Part shown: one piece after another, positions 1 through 12,169 of the stretch
Layout: every line of letters starts with the position of its first letter
Numbering within the stretch: position 1 is the stretch's first letter
Assembly (NCBI GenBank): GCA_026545225.1
Contig: CM048853.1
Span: 50,579,755 to 50,643,754 of the forward strand
Direction: 5' to 3'
From: Cornus controversa
Taxonomy: Eukaryota > Streptophyta > Magnoliopsida > Cornales > Cornaceae
Length of the DNA: 64,000 nucleotides
Notes under the pieces: generated by a model
What the model was told of the DNA's origin: nothing
Database searches by the model: none
What the model saw: only the letters and a program-made list of their open reading frames with translations
Made by a program: the position numbers and the translations under genes

Positions 1-623
1 TTGGTTTTCACTGGTGTTTAGCTGAATTTGTTTTGAGCTTTGATTCATATTTTCTTTTTAAATCTGATGCATTTCTGTCTGTTTCTACTACTTCAGAAGA
101 GTTGTTTTTTGTGGAAGAAAGGAGGGGGGGGGGGGGGGGGGGGGGGGGGTTCATCACTTGAACAGCATTATTATCTGTCCACTTTTTTATGCGTACACTC
201 TGCCAGTGTATTCTTATAAGTTTCTTCACAATGTGGAGTACAGGAAGCTACAAGTACACAAATAGGCCTGCCTAATCTTATTGGAATTACATTTATCCTC
301 AGTTTAAATTTAGAGGGCTTGACCACACATGTACCTTGGAGTAACAAATGATGGGGACCTTGCAGAGTCTTGCTGCTAGACCAATTTGTTGTCTTGATAT
401 AACTAGGTTTTTGTTTTGTTTTGTTTGTTTGTGTTTTTTTGTACCTTGTCTAAGCACTGAAATCAATTCTTAGAGAAGAATAATCTTTTGGGTTGGTTTT
501 GTTTGTTCACCACAAAAATTGAGGTCGTTTGTGTGATTTTGTTTTATTTTTAGCTTCTTTAAATAACCATTTTGATTTTCCAACTTACTAGAATTATTTA
601 AATCCATGACATCGTCTCTGTAG
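1..623. other. Intron or upstream part of the splicing-factor gene
   Basis: No coding exon is recognised here. The stretch is T-rich and ends in a pyrimidine tract plus TAG at 621-623, which is the acceptor for the first visible exon. It therefore looks like intron sequence of the gene that continues to 3628. A run of 26 G lies at 124-149. Confidence 0.6.
124..149. repeat. Poly-G run (26 G)
   Basis: An uninterrupted run of 26 G follows GGA at 121-123. Read on the minus strand it is a C run. Homopolymers this long are unstable and often misread, so the exact length should not be trusted. It could also form a G-quadruplex. Confidence 0.85.
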
Positions 624-3600
624 GTGGTACAAACACTGTCACTCCTAATTATACAAGTGGTCCTCAAAGGTCACATCAGCAGCAACACTCAAATTATCAG
701 ATCCCTGCCTCAGCTTTATATGATGCTACTGAGGACAGTAGAGCTTCTATGACATCAGTTCACAATGCATCTGCAGGAAGATCTAGTTATGGTATATGAT
801 GTTTTCTTTTCTTGTGCATTCATTTTCCCCAGGCATTTTTTAATTTCGTTACCGTATTATATTGGGATCATCATCTAAATGTGTTTCACTCTTAGCATCT
901 GTGTACTTGGAATTGCTTACTTGGAATTGCTTCATAGTTCATTGCAATTAAGATTAACAATACACAAATAGTATAATAAAAGACTTGGATTATTTCAAAG
1001 GTATATATATATTTAAATCCACTATATAGTTTTTAGATTATGTCAAAGATGCGCACACACACACACATGATTTTTATAGATTTGGAGAGAACCCGTGACA
1101 GAATCCTTAGAGATATCATATATGTGTGTTTTAGGAAAGAAAGGAGTCATGAATTTGTATATTGACATGACAGAGAACATATATAACAAAATGTTGACTG
1201 TAAGAATAATTACAGGAGCAATAAGTGCATTTTCAATTAATGTAGGTTTAGGGATTAACACCCGGTCTACCTTTTTGACCTAACTATAGATGAACTGACG
1301 GAACATTTGTAGAGAAGCTCAAATTAATATGGTTTGTGAGTAGGTCTAGAGCTATTGAACGAAATACAAGTAGGAATGTAGGCTAGAGGGACAAGAGGGT
1401 TTAAGATAACTTTAGCCAAGTTAGGAATACAATTTTGAACGTATTGAAGTTTAATGGAAAGTGATACCAAAGAACACAAAGTCGTATGATCATCACATTT
1501 TTTGAAAGGCAAAGTAAACTCTATAAACAATTATGAAATCAATCATACTTTATAGGATAGCATTGGATGGTAAAAGAAAATATACATTCGTAAAATGAGT
1601 GTGGTAGTATTGCAAACATTGTGTAGGAGGACAAGTATAAAATAAAAAATATATTTGTGAGAATGTTGAAGTAGCCATCTTTGGAGATAAAATTAAAAGA
1701 ACTAAGATGGCTTGGCATTGTGCAACAAAACGATAATTGTGTCAATGAGGGAAAGTGGCGTGTTCCACATTGAGGGTAATAAATTTTGACAATCAGTTTT
1801 AGGGCGTGTTCCACATTGAGTTTTGGTGTTAACTCTTCTTTTCCAGTCTGGTATGCAGCTTGCTTTGGGCTTTTTTGGCTATTATGTTGATGTGCAAAGA
1901 TGTGGTCGACTGAGTCTCCCGGTCATCAGTATCCTTCGTGGTAGTTTTTTTTATTCTCTGCTGAATTGTCAGATTTGGGGTTTAAACTCTCACTCTCCAG
2001 CTTTGAAGACTTTTGTGGATGTGTCATGTTCCTTAAAGGCAGTCTGAGGATTTTCTAGCTGCTGGTTCTGTTTTTCTGTGGTTCATATCCTTTTTGTTTT
2101 GGTGATGGTTGTTAGTTTGGGCTCCTTCTGGTTTTTGTTGCTTTGGTGTTGTCGGGGCTTTCATGAGGTTGTTTTGTCCTGGGGGTATCCCCCTTGTACT
2201 GTGTACATATTAATTTAAAGAAACCCTTGCTTGCTTATAAAGAAAAAAAGGAGTACCAAAATTAATGTGGCTTGAGATAGTGAGAAAATATTACTAGTGT
2301 GAAGTGCAACTTAAGTTATGGTCTTTAGAGTAGAATGGCAAAACACGGTTCATGTAGAAAAGGTTTTATTTTTTCTTGCATGTCAATAGTTAACTTTTCC
2401 TTTTTTTTTTTTGAGAAGTAAGCAATGTTATAACAACAAATTAGGCATAAAACCTAAGTACACATATACAACATTCATTAACAAAATGCATGTCCTTTCT
2501 GATTTTTTGTAGTCAATAGTTGGGATTATATTTTAAAGATTTTATACTTGTAGGTGAATCTAGTGCACCAACAGGAGCAGATCCTATAGCAATGATGGAG
2601 TTTTACATGAAGAAGGCTGCACAGGAAGAGAGGATGAGACAGCCTAAACAGTCAAAAGATGAAATGCCCCCACCTGCTTCTCTTCAAGGTTCATATCAAC
2701 CCGATCAAACCCTGATGTATCCTAGCGTTTCCGGTAACATTTTTGTATTCAAGCCTATATGCAGGCCAAGAATATCTCTTGAATATTTCTTTTGATGTTC
2801 ATTTAATGTTATAGTGTATGCATTACATATTATTAATCTTTGGCATTATAGCAGCTTCTGTGAAAAAAGGTCATCACATGGGTGATTATATCCCACAAGA
2901 AGAGCTTGAAAAGTTCTTGGCTAGCTGTAATGATGCAGCTGCACAGAAAGCTGCCAAAGAAGCTGCAGAGAGGGCAAAAATCCAGGCTGACAACGTGGGG
3001 CACAAACTTCTGTCCAAAATGGGTTGGAAAGAAGGTGCTCCTTTCTGAACTCTCTCTAATTTTCTTGGGGACGTTTGTCCTGTTAATAACCATGCAGAAA
3101 TGACAAAGTTTAAACTAGAGGACTTGTGAGTTTCAAAGCAATATAATTATGTAACCTATAAAAGAACATATTACCTGTGCTGTGGAAGTTTTAGTTTTAC
3201 TTGCAGATTGTTTGTACCTTATAGTATTACTCTAAAACACTGGGTGCTTTCTGTGAGTGGGAGAAGTTATTGTTTCCCTTGGTGTGGACTGCAGGTGAGG
3301 GTCTAGGGAGCTCCAGAAGGGGTATTTCAGATCCAATTATGGCAGGTAATGTGAAAAAGGACAACTTGGGAGTCGGGGCTCAACAACCTGGAGAAGTGAC
3401 TCCAGAAGATGATATATATGAGCAGTATAAGAAGCGAATGATGCTTGGTTACCGTTATAGACCAAATCCTCTGGTATGACATATATATATATATATATAT
3501 ATATTAACATTTCCGTTTTCATTAAAGTATGCTTCATTCATTCAGAATTGTTGGTATGATGATCTATTTAAATATTTGTAATATTGTTCATATCTTTGCA

Positions 3601-3628
3601 GAACAATCCTCGAAAAGCATACTACTGA
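624..3628 (+). CDS. SURP and G-patch domain splicing factor (SUGP1-like), 3' part
   Basis: Five exons are visible: 624-791, 2554-2733, 2852-3034, 3295-3473 and 3602-3628, giving 244 residues plus TGA. All introns are GT-AG and the phases join without error. The third exon carries the start of a G-patch (GHKLLSKMGWKEG), which the fourth completes across the intron with EGLGSSRRGI. The tail is a charged YEQYKKRMMLGYRYRPNP segment ending NNPRKAYY. This order matches plant SURP/G-patch proteins such as Arabidopsis At3g52120 and animal SUGP1, nuclear proteins linked to branch-site and 3' splice-site choice. G-patches activate DEAH helicases. The SURP modules and start codon must lie before the window. 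The acceptor of exon 3 is a TAGCAG tandem, so one Ala codon may be optional. The 27-nt last exon is short but fits in frame. Identity to the family is from memory. Confidence 0.88.
2040..2253 (+). repeat. Possible LINE 3' end in an intron
   Basis: Within the first visible intron a T/G-rich stretch ends in a segment resembling plant LINE 3' tails: a CCCTTGTACTGTGTACAT block, then CTTGCTTATAAAG followed by a short A-rich tail at about 2239-2251. No reverse transcriptase frame survives. An 18-bp direct repeat (1757-1774 and 1803-1820, GGCGTGTTCCACATTGAG) lies upstream, but its link to the insertion is unclear. Confidence 0.3.
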
Positions 3629-4787
3629 GGAAATTTCTAATGCATGTTAAAACTTGCTTGGAAAGAATAACATGGAAGAAGTCTTTGCTATGTTGGAGAG
3701 AACAAAATTGGTTTTGAGTTTTCTTGTTGTGGATTCAGTATTTATTGCCAAACTATTTCATTTTGTAGTGTGGGCATTGTTAGAGTGAAGACAACCTTTT
3801 CAATGGGTTATCGCACTGTAGTCTGCGTTGTGTATTAATCATCTTTTATTTCTTTAGCATTTCTTGAAAGTAAAAAAAAGTCCTCTGTTTTCCCAAGAAA
3901 GTACTTCCAGAATGCAAGCAAATATTGATGGTGTTATATTTGTGAAAAGCAAAAGATCGATAATATTTATTGTTATAAAAGTTGTATTTTACACACACTG
4001 ACTTTGATTAGGCGATGAATGACTTGTGTTACCAAGGGATCGAGTTTTTAGTTAAGCTCTGGGGACTTGTTTATTTTTTTATTGTTGTTGTTGTTAGACA
4101 AAGGTGTGTTTCATAGTTCACTAATGGACATATCTTCCTGTCTCATATGCACCAGATGTAACCGCTATTTGAAAGAAAAGAGTCCTCCTGATATTAAAAG
4201 CTATTTGAGTAACTTCTTTTTATAACTTAATTTTCAAAAATAATTTTATCAACAAATTGAATTTCGAACTGTTTCTCATTTTTATGTTTAACAAATAACT
4301 ATAATTAGAAAATTGAATAAAAAATGTTGTTAATTTTTTTAATTAATGATTCAGAAAAACAATCTGCATTTCAGTCCCAGAACATATCTGGGGGAGAGGC
4401 CCAAAGTGCAAGCCATGGGTGGTCAGATAAGTGGGGTTCCAAACTCCAAATTTAACTTATGGTATGGAGGTGATGTCACAGAAGGTAGGAAATTAAATAA
4501 TGGAACAGCTTTCTTAAAATCAAGAAGCAACAATTTTGAATTCTCTATTATGAGTTTATAATAAGAGTGTTGAATATTACAATCACTATTAATAATTAAA
4601 CATAAACCTTCGGGTAACTATCTAGATCTGGAAACAAATTAATGAAAACTGTACCGCAAATTGTGTTAGCCCTGTGTGTGGACCAACTGACGGTCGAAAG
4701 ATCCATATAATCTTTTTGCCATTTATGCTACATGAGGAGGTGTGACTGGTTTGAACGAATGTGGGCATATTCTTGTTGGTATATGAT

Positions 4788-4830
<43 letters not shown>

Positions 4831-6327
4831 CTATTTCCCAATTATGGGAACAAAAGAGAGAGTATAGTATATAGAATGGAATGGCACCAATGAGGAAGAG
4901 AATCCTTATCTTTATGAAATGAAAAAAAAGTGGAATATGAGGTACAAGATGACCACCAAATCTATTCCATATCTAATAGAAATCCTGAAAAGCAGAAATA
5001 GATATTCTGATTTAAAGAAAGAGAAGGGCAAAACTGGAAAAGAACATATGCTATGCTCCCACACAAAAGCCAAAGTTTGGCCTTGTTCAAGGAAGGAAAG
5101 ACTATTAAGGTTGCTTAAAGCTAATAATAATTTTAAGTATTGTGGAAAACAAGCAAAACCAAAATGCATCATCACGTGTCCTTGTTTCCCTCCACGCCAA
5201 CAACTTCTATTTTTTTGTTCCGTTTTTTACATCCAACCTTTGTCTCTTTTTCTCATGCTTCAAGCTTTCACAAACCCATTTTTTAAACCAAATTGGAACC
5301 TTTCTTTTTTTCACATTTTTTGGTCCTAAAATTTATTATGACTCTTACAATTGAATTTGATGACTTGGAAGTCAAAACAATTTAAAAAAAATGATATTCA
5401 TATATAATAAGGAAAAAGAGAAGGGGATTTTTTTTCTTTTTTTTTTCAAGCCACTTTTTAAATGGATAATTTTTTTTAAAAAAAAAAAATGTTTCAAAAG
5501 ATATTTGCAGAAGTTCCTTTTTACAAACTTCTTTATTTGGAAAGTTGAAAGAGTAATTTTTTTTTTTTTTGGGCATACTTTAAGTGCCTCCACTGATTTT
5601 CTTTTAGTTACTTTACCGCTAAACTAATATAATAAAAACAAAACAAATCATGAAATGATATTTTTGTACAATTTTTTTCAAATCTTTTAATGCTAATCAA
5701 ATACATGTTAGAAAAATATTATTATTTTTTTTCACTTTTCACTGTTAATTTTTATATAATCAAATTGACTCTTAGATTCAACAATTTTAAAATTTTAAAA
5801 TCATGGTTAAAAGAAAGTATTTTCCAATTTGCATCACATCACATTACTCTAGCATTACTCTATAGAGAGAGAGAGAGAGAGAGAGAAGGGGCCACATATA
5901 TTATCAGAGTTGCGCTTAGCAACCTTTGACCATTTGGAGATGGTTTTTGTAAAGAAAACCTTTCACGTGCATTTTAATTAACTTTGTTTTGCTTTGAAGC
6001 ACAAGCAAAGCATGAAGCACAAATTCTAATTAAAATTTCAATCAATTAGTGAGAGTTTCATAGTCAAAAACACAACATTCAAGGGAGCATTATTATTATT
6101 ATTGTTATTATTTCACTTTTTTTCCCTTATCAATAGAATAGAAAACAAGTTTATAAATTTATCAAGTATTAAACTACAAAATCATTAATTACCCACCAAA
6201 GGATCAAAGCTATTCACCACAAAATATCAATTACAGAAAAAAAAATATTAAATATTAATAAGACAATATCTATCAATAAAAAAATAATAAAATTAGGACA
6301 TTGCTTTGCTCAAATGTGTTTGGTGCA

Positions 6328-6362
<35 letters not shown>

Positions 6363-6544
6363 CTATATATGTTGAGTTTGGAGGGATGAAGGTACATCTG
6401 TTGTACAATGTGCCGACATTGAGAAAGTGATAATGTGAATGGGTCACAAGTGAAGGAGACAACTCAACATATAACCACTTCACACCAAAATTCAACTCCT
6501 TTGTTTGATTTCTTTATTCAATTCAGACAAACTATACAATTTTG
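3629..6544. other. 3' UTR and A+T-rich spacer
   Basis: The first few hundred bases after the TGA at 3628 are probably 3' UTR of the splicing factor. The rest is A+T-rich with simple repeats: AT runs near 4791-4827 and 6331-6359, a GA run at about 5864-5886, and long A and T runs near 5390-5570. Open frames here have low-complexity translations, and none resembles a protein family I know. Confidence 0.6.
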
Positions 6545-7030
6545 ATTGCTACATTCATTGTATTATACTGTAGATATTATTATAGACATTACTTGCTTCC
6601 AATCTGATATTTGTCTTCGCTTTTGACGACTTTGTTGATAACTACACTATCCACATCTACATAATAGGATAGCGAAAATGATACTCTTTCCAATTGGGAG
6701 AATCGAACAAGGCTATCCGTGTGGAATGTATTCAAGTGAGAGAAATTATACTTGCATATTTGTTTTTATTGGTTCATTGTACCATTGTTTTGTTACAATA
6801 GTTGTAATACATTTTTGAAGAGAGTATCATTACCCATAGAATAATTTTTTATATCTTATGTCGTTTGGGAGAGAGATTGTTGCTACTTATACGTGAACAC
6901 CTCCTAATTGTGTAAACGCGTTTTAAAAATCGTGACTACAGAAGATGTACAAAGAGAACAGTATTTATATAGAGTGAGCGGTTCGTGATAAACGGCTCCT
7001 GACAAATAGTATCAAAGTCAAGAGAATAGA
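6545..7030 (+). repeat. Dispersed repeat, inverted relative to 8100-8460
   Basis: The stretch CTCCTAATTGTGTAAACGC at 6901-6919 is the reverse complement of 8320-8338 with one mismatch. A primer-site-like ATAGTATCAAAG lies near 7006-7017. This suggests an old LTR-type repeat present twice in opposite orientation. No coding capacity is seen. Confidence 0.35.
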
Positions 7031-8099
7031 TTCTTGTTGAGTACAAGTATATTGAAAATTATTGATAAAAATTCATTTTAATGATTTATATTTGGTTGAA
7101 TTACATCTTTATACATGGTGGGCAAGTTGAAAAAATGGGAGAGCATGCACATTCTACACCAGATAGATGGGTCGTGACAAATATTGTTACCTCCCGTATC
7201 ATTTTACCCATTTTAAAAACTGTAAGCATCAAATACCAAAAAGAGAGTGTAAATATAAAAAAAAAATTTTATGGAAAACAAATAATATCTATAACAACAG
7301 AAACTGATGAGTCATCACAAAAAGTGCATTAGATCTATTTCTATATTCACACTGAAACAAGTCATATTGAGTGTCTGCCGGCTCCTAAGAATTAAATTAT
7401 TTGAAAACTTAAACAATTTAAAATGGTATAACTCAAATATTGACTTGTCAAAAAAAAAATAAAAAAAAATCATAGTACTAATATGCTTTCTCATGGGTGC
7501 TCAGGTTCTTCCCTTTATGGACCATACCTCTTTGTCCTCTTCTAATACTATCTTAAGAAGTCCTTTAAAAGTTTAAATTTGCACTTCTAAAACTAACCCC
7601 AACACACTTCAAATTACTCTAAATTGCATATAACAATTAACAAGACTATATCTACTTATAGTGTCTACTTATCCAAATTAATGACTGGAATATGCCATGG
7701 CGGTGGACCTGTCCACCCAACTTTCATCTAAAAGCCAATGCTAGTTAGATGCTACTTTATAATATGCTGCTGAAAAGCCCAAAAAAACCTTTTGAAAAGG
7801 CATTCATGGCTCAAGCTTATATACAATCTAATTCATGGTGGTGTGTCTCTCAGTTATAAGATTTGTGACCAAACTTGAGGCTTGAAACAATGCTTATCTA
7901 AGCAGGCAAAGTGCTTATGGGATAAGGAGAATAATTAAATCTCTTTTTAGTATTCTATTCTTTGACTCAAATTCTATATTCCTAAGCAATTATGGATCTG
8001 GTTCATTATAAGGGAATTTCATTGGTTTTATCCTTGCAAATTGTAATTTTAGAACCAATATAACTGTCTCTCATTGGTAAAATCCTTTATATGACATGA
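7031..8099. other. A+T-rich spacer, nothing recognised
   Basis: No family-like open frame, RNA gene or bounded transposon was seen. Short A runs and ordinary intergenic sequence fill the stretch. Confidence 0.5.
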
Positions 8100-8462
8100 G
8101 AAAGTCTACAATATTTTGGATATTTTGACATGTGATATTTCCTCCACTCAATGCTGGGTATTGTAAATTTTCTCAAAATTCTAAGTATAAAAAGACGTTC
8201 GTTGTGTGGATATTGTCAACTTTGTACATTTTTCACATGGAGAAATTCTAAATGTAAAAAAACGTTTAGCTGAGTAGATGTCTACTTTGTGCACACTCTA
8301 TAATAACGGTTTTCAAAATGCGTTTACACAGTTAGGAGATATCCATGCACACTCACTCGTGGGATTGGGATCAATGTTCTCGCTTGCCTGACCTTCATGG
8401 GGCCTATGCATTGTCCTTCATTTTCGGCCAGAGATCGACTCTGATACCATTTGTCATGACTT
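8100..8462 (-). repeat. Internal end of an old LTR-type repeat, with a tRNA-Met primer site
   Basis: Read on the minus strand, 8438-8449 gives TGGTATCAGAGT, a near-perfect plant initiator-tRNA-Met primer site, next to a GTCATGAC motif. The GTTATGACTCG motif reappears at 10464-10474, beyond the Copia insertion. An older LTR element therefore appears to have been split by the Copia copy at 8468-10450. The region 8100-8437 would be its remaining internal part. Confidence 0.4.
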
Positions 8463-8467
8463 GTTTG

Positions 8468-8639
8468 TGAAAATTGCAAAGAGAGAGAACAAGAGAAAAA
8501 GGGGGCTAGGGTTTCTATTAGTAAATATAATAAGAGAATACACAAAAATAGGTTTATATAGCCAAACAAGAAAGTGTGAAAGACTATGATACCCTCACAG
8601 CTAAAAATACAATGAAAAAAATAATCTAATATCTAATAT
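8468..8639 (-). repeat. 3' LTR of the deleted Copia element
   Basis: It matches 10278-10450 over its length with scattered differences. Shared blocks include TAATAAGAGAATACACA and ACCCTCACAGCTAAAAATAC. It lies beside the polypurine tract, which makes it the 3' LTR in element orientation. Confidence 0.75.
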
Positions 8640-8716
8640 CCCTTTTCAAAATCACGATTTGTCAACAAGAAGTATCGAGAGTTTGCCAACAAAAAAAATA
8701 AAGTACTGAACGGTTA

Positions 8717-9240
8717 AGATTTCGTAAAAAAATCTGCAATCTGTATAAAAGAGGACACAAAAGGCAAAGTAATCATCCCACACTGAAGATGATGCCGAGT
8801 GGTATGACAATCAATATCAATGTTCTTGGTCCGCTCATGGAAGACTGAATTGTGAGTAATCGGAATAACACTCTTATTATTGCAGTAAAAATGATGGGAG
8901 TAGAAATAGTGACACCCATATATGCTAATAACCAACGCAATCACATAACCTCATTTGTAGTAGATGTCATGACACAGTACTCAGCCTCTGTGAAAAATCG
9001 AGAGACAACTTTCTGTTTCTTTCTCTTCCAAGTAATAAGAGAGTCACCCAAGAAGATGCAAAAACTTGTAGTAGATATACGATCAGTAGGATCATCAGCC
9101 CAATCAGCATAAGAATATGCACAAAACTCCAAAGAGGACGTTGAAGGAAATAAAAGACTCTAATAGAGAGTACCCCGAAGATAACGCAGAATGCAAAAAA
9201 TAACAGCTCAATGAACTGTAATGATCTTTCTGCTTACAAA
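8717..9240 (-). pseudogene. Copia reverse transcriptase/RNase H remnant
   Basis: The minus-strand reading carries the Copia RNase H signature: a YADWADDPTDR block near 9100, FCIFLGDSLITWKRKKQ, an EAEY motif, then near 8720-8850 NNKSVIPITHN and a terminal IADFFTKS. These are the hallmark blocks of the Copia RNase H domain. The two halves lie in different frames (8714-8944 and 8941-9132), so the domain is broken. The upstream side, near 9200-9240, reads like the end of the reverse transcriptase (CILRYLRGTL). No function is expected. Confidence 0.75.
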
Positions 9241-9289
9241 AACTACATTAATCGAAACCAACATTCGAAGAGAGTCTCATCTGATTGCT

Positions 9290-9980
9290 CAAAGATGGCT
9301 TAGTAGGGATAGCCAAAATGGATTGACTAGGCACTAGGAGAGGGCCTTTTTCTGCCTGAGTCTTGAGTCGTGTCTCTTTAGCTAAAAGTTCACTTATAAC
9401 TGCATCAACAGGGGATAGGGATTACGGTGTAGAATATTTTTTTGAAATTCCTCAAAATCATCACGTAGGGCCATCAAAAACTGACAAGAAGTTATTTCTC
9501 TCTACGAGCAAGGTAGTCAACATGGCACTGGAGGGATGCTGACTCCGTGAGAGTCAGTTGGCCCCAAATATCAGACATTGTGGAGTAAAACTCCTGAATA
9601 CTCATATCCTTTTACTACACTGCTTGGATATCGGCTTCTAACTCATGTTGTTTGGCAAAGTTGGATTCTGTGTGCAATCTTGCCAAGTGATCCCAGACAT
9701 GTTTTGTTGTTTCATATTTTGCCAACTGCTTACCAATAGAGTGTTCAACAGAATTATTAATCCAAGTAATTATTTTCGAGTTGTTTGCTTCCCAATTACC
9801 CAACAAATCTGCATATTTTTCATCTTTAGGATATGCGGGTTTGCTCACCACACCGCAGACATAACCCCACATTTTTTTTCCTTTTAAAAAATTCTTCATT
9901 ATATAACTCCAATACAAGTAATTGTTGTCATTCAATCTTACATTACTTGATTGTAAAGAATCATCTCTTTCACCAGCCAT
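9290..9980 (-). pseudogene. Copia gag remnant
   Basis: A minus-strand frame begins with Met at 9980 (MAGERDDSLQ) and runs through NYLYWSYIMKNFLKGKKMWGYV, the N-terminal gag signature of plant Copia elements, to a WDHLARLHTESNFAKQHELE block. A stop at 9615-9617 breaks it. The same family of sequence continues in pieces to about 9290. The matrix and capsid part is recognisable, but the zinc knuckle is not. It is a dead gag. Confidence 0.75.
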
Positions 9981-10263
9981 TGCGAAAAACAATAGATAAA
10001 CGAACACCAATAGATTGGCAAAACAAAAAAAGACAAAAATCCAAGACAAGATATCACTCAAAACAAACTGAGAAGAAACGCCAAAGAAGCAAACCAATTC
10101 GATGCTAGACGAAAGCAATACCGGAACCAGAGCGATGCCAAAAAAAAAATTTGGGGCAGGTGCGCTGCCCGCTGTAACCCCCAACCAACTCTTCGTGAAC
10201 CGCGTAGATGAAATGTGCAATTCTTCCATGTTGTTGCCAATCAAAGAACTCATTTAAATCATT

Positions 10264-10275
10264 GCTCTGATACCA
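10264..10275 (-). other. Primer-binding site of the deleted Copia element
   Basis: The minus strand reads TGGTATCAGAGC, complementary to the 3' end of plant initiator tRNA-Met. It lies two bases inside the right LTR, which fixes the minus orientation of the element. Confidence 0.8.
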
Positions 10276-10277
10276 TA

Positions 10278-10450
10278 TGAGAATTGCAAAGATAAAGAAG
10301 AAGAGAAAAAAGGAGTTAGGATTTTTATTAGTAAAGATAATAAGAGAATACACATAAAAGGGTTTATATAGCCAACCAAAAATGTGTGAAAAGACTATTA
10401 TACCCTCACAGCTAAAAATACAATGAAAATAACAATATAATATCTAATAT
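10278..10450 (-). repeat. 5' LTR of the deleted Copia element
   Basis: Partner of 8468-8639, next to the primer site at 10264-10275. The outer edge at about 10450 is followed by the target duplication GTTTG at 10452-10456. Confidence 0.75.
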
Positions 10451-10456
10451 TGTTTG

Positions 10457-12005
10457 CGCTAATTTGTTATGACTCGTTTATGTAGTATAGATATTGTCCG
10501 CTTTACAAATTTTTTGTACTTTTTTAAAACACGTTTATATAATTAAAAGACATTTACATATATGAGTGTGAACAATATCTTCCACGATGATGTGTGACAT
10601 GACAGAGAAGTGTAGGGAAGAAATTTTGATCCCACTCTTGTGTAATAGGATGGAATCAGTAAATATGACCCTCTCCATATTTCAACGCATGATTTTCATT
10701 GTCTTTTTTCTTTGATTGCGGACAAAAATGTCAAAATCTTGGTTGAAGTATATTTTCAGGTCGGTGAGTTCTGTTCTCTGGTCATAGAATTTAATGTTAA
10801 TTAAATACTAAAAGGTCTTATATTCAATCACATTGACCTTCAAATAAAGTTGAAGAAATTTGTACTTCAGAATTGTTAACAGCTAAATTGGCCAAAAATG
10901 GGTAAACAAAGATGTGCATTAATTAATTTTTTTGAAAATAAATTAGATCTGATTTCATCAAGTTAAGTTTATTCTATTGAGTCCTAATTTGGGTTCATGT
11001 TGTAAAAATGAAATTGATTTAGCAGGAGAATATATTAAGGCATGTTTGGTTTTATTTTAGAGAATGAATAAATAAATAAATCACAGTTTGAAATTTATTT
11101 TTACTATGTGTTTTTAGAAACTCGTTATATAAAAACAAAATTAAAAAAAATCCAGTTTTATATTGGTTAGACTTCCATATTTTACCTCCAATCTATGGAA
11201 AAGTAAAAATAAAACACTTAGAATTGAGTATTATTTTGTAGACAGCTTTACAAGTTGAATAATTTGAATGGCTCAACTAAACAAACGTACAACATTTTGA
11301 AACCATATATAATATGCACACAAAGTCATAAACACATATAGATGTGTATATAAAACTATATATATATATATATTATATGCAGAATTATACTAGCTAGTAA
11401 AATGTTATTCGGTCTTTTCAATCATTTAGATTTTTACACACGAATATATAAGATAGTCAAAGGTTACTGTACAAAAATTGAATTCATAGATGAGGGTTGA
11501 CTTTTTGTTTAAAGTCAAAAAATTCAACATATATTTAGATGAAACGTCACTTACATGCATGTGCGTGTATATATTTTAAAGATAAGAACCTACATTAATA
11601 AAGGTCACATGTACTTAGCTAACATTGCGTTGCTAAAGTGATATTTATTGTAAATGTGTAGCTGGCAACCCAAAAATTAGCCATAATTGAAAGTGGACTT
11701 TTTATGGGCCCACCAGTCATTAGTTTGAGCCTTGGATGATTAGGGTTATTTTGGCCCAAGTATTGAGAAAAACATCACCAAGTACAAAGGATACGTATGA
11801 TAATCGATTTTATTATTATTATTTTTTGTTCTTGTTATTTATTTAATAAAGAAAGAGTTTTTTACACATTCTTGGAAGATTCGTTAATTTTTAGGATTGA
11901 CCATCGGAATATTCTACGATTGATCATCGTGATAAAAAGAATGATGTCATCTTTAACGAGGAGAACGATCGACAATAATTCAGAAATTGATAGACTCTGA
12001 TTCCA
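10457..12005. other. Spacer with remnants of older repeats
   Basis: The left end resumes the repeat interrupted by the Copia insertion (GTTATGACTCG at 10464-10474). The rest is A+T-rich and without recognisable genes. From about 11900 the sequence resembles the leader of the LTR family found at 42291-47280. Confidence 0.45.
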
Positions 12006-12169
12006 TATTAGAAAAATAGAAAAGAGAAAAGTATTTGATTAGATTGATTTGTTAGGTACATAATTTTAGAAACTAAGTAAATTTAGGAGACAAGAAATCA
12101 TAGTCCTAAATAGTTTACAAAAGGTGTAAGAAACTTACATGGCTTAGGAAAAAGATATATAATCTAACA
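12006..12169 (-). repeat. Degenerate LTR of the TTAGAAATATA family
   Basis: It begins TATTAGAAAAATAG and ends TCTAACA. It contains the blocks CTAAGTAAATTTAGGAGACAAG and TAGTCCTAAATAGTTTAC, shared with the LTRs at 42291, 42533, 46410 and 47085. A degenerate primer site (ACTCTGATTCCA on the plus strand, 11994-12005) adjoins it. It is a fifth, older and more diverged copy. Confidence 0.6.

Larger units (their letters stand above)
8468..10450 (-). mobile_element. Copia LTR retrotransposon, internally deleted
   Basis: Two similar repeats of about 172 bp (8468-8639 and 10278-10450) bound the element. A purine tract read on the minus strand (GAAAAGGG, 8640-8647) adjoins the left LTR. A tRNA-Met primer site, TGGTATCAGAGC on the minus strand at 10264-10275, adjoins the right one. 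GTTTG occurs on both outer sides (8463-8467 and 10452-10456), a probable 5-bp target duplication. Between the LTRs only a gag part and an RNase H part remain. Protease, integrase and most of the reverse transcriptase are missing, so this copy cannot move by itself. Confidence 0.8.

Noticed and set aside
4346..4561. Small protein gene (71 codons)
   Set aside because: No family signature and no splice or promoter context. It starts in an A/T-rich run and looks like chance.
5372..5627. Overlapping small frames on both strands
   Set aside because: They are translations of A and T homopolymers (Lys/Phe-rich) and not proteins.
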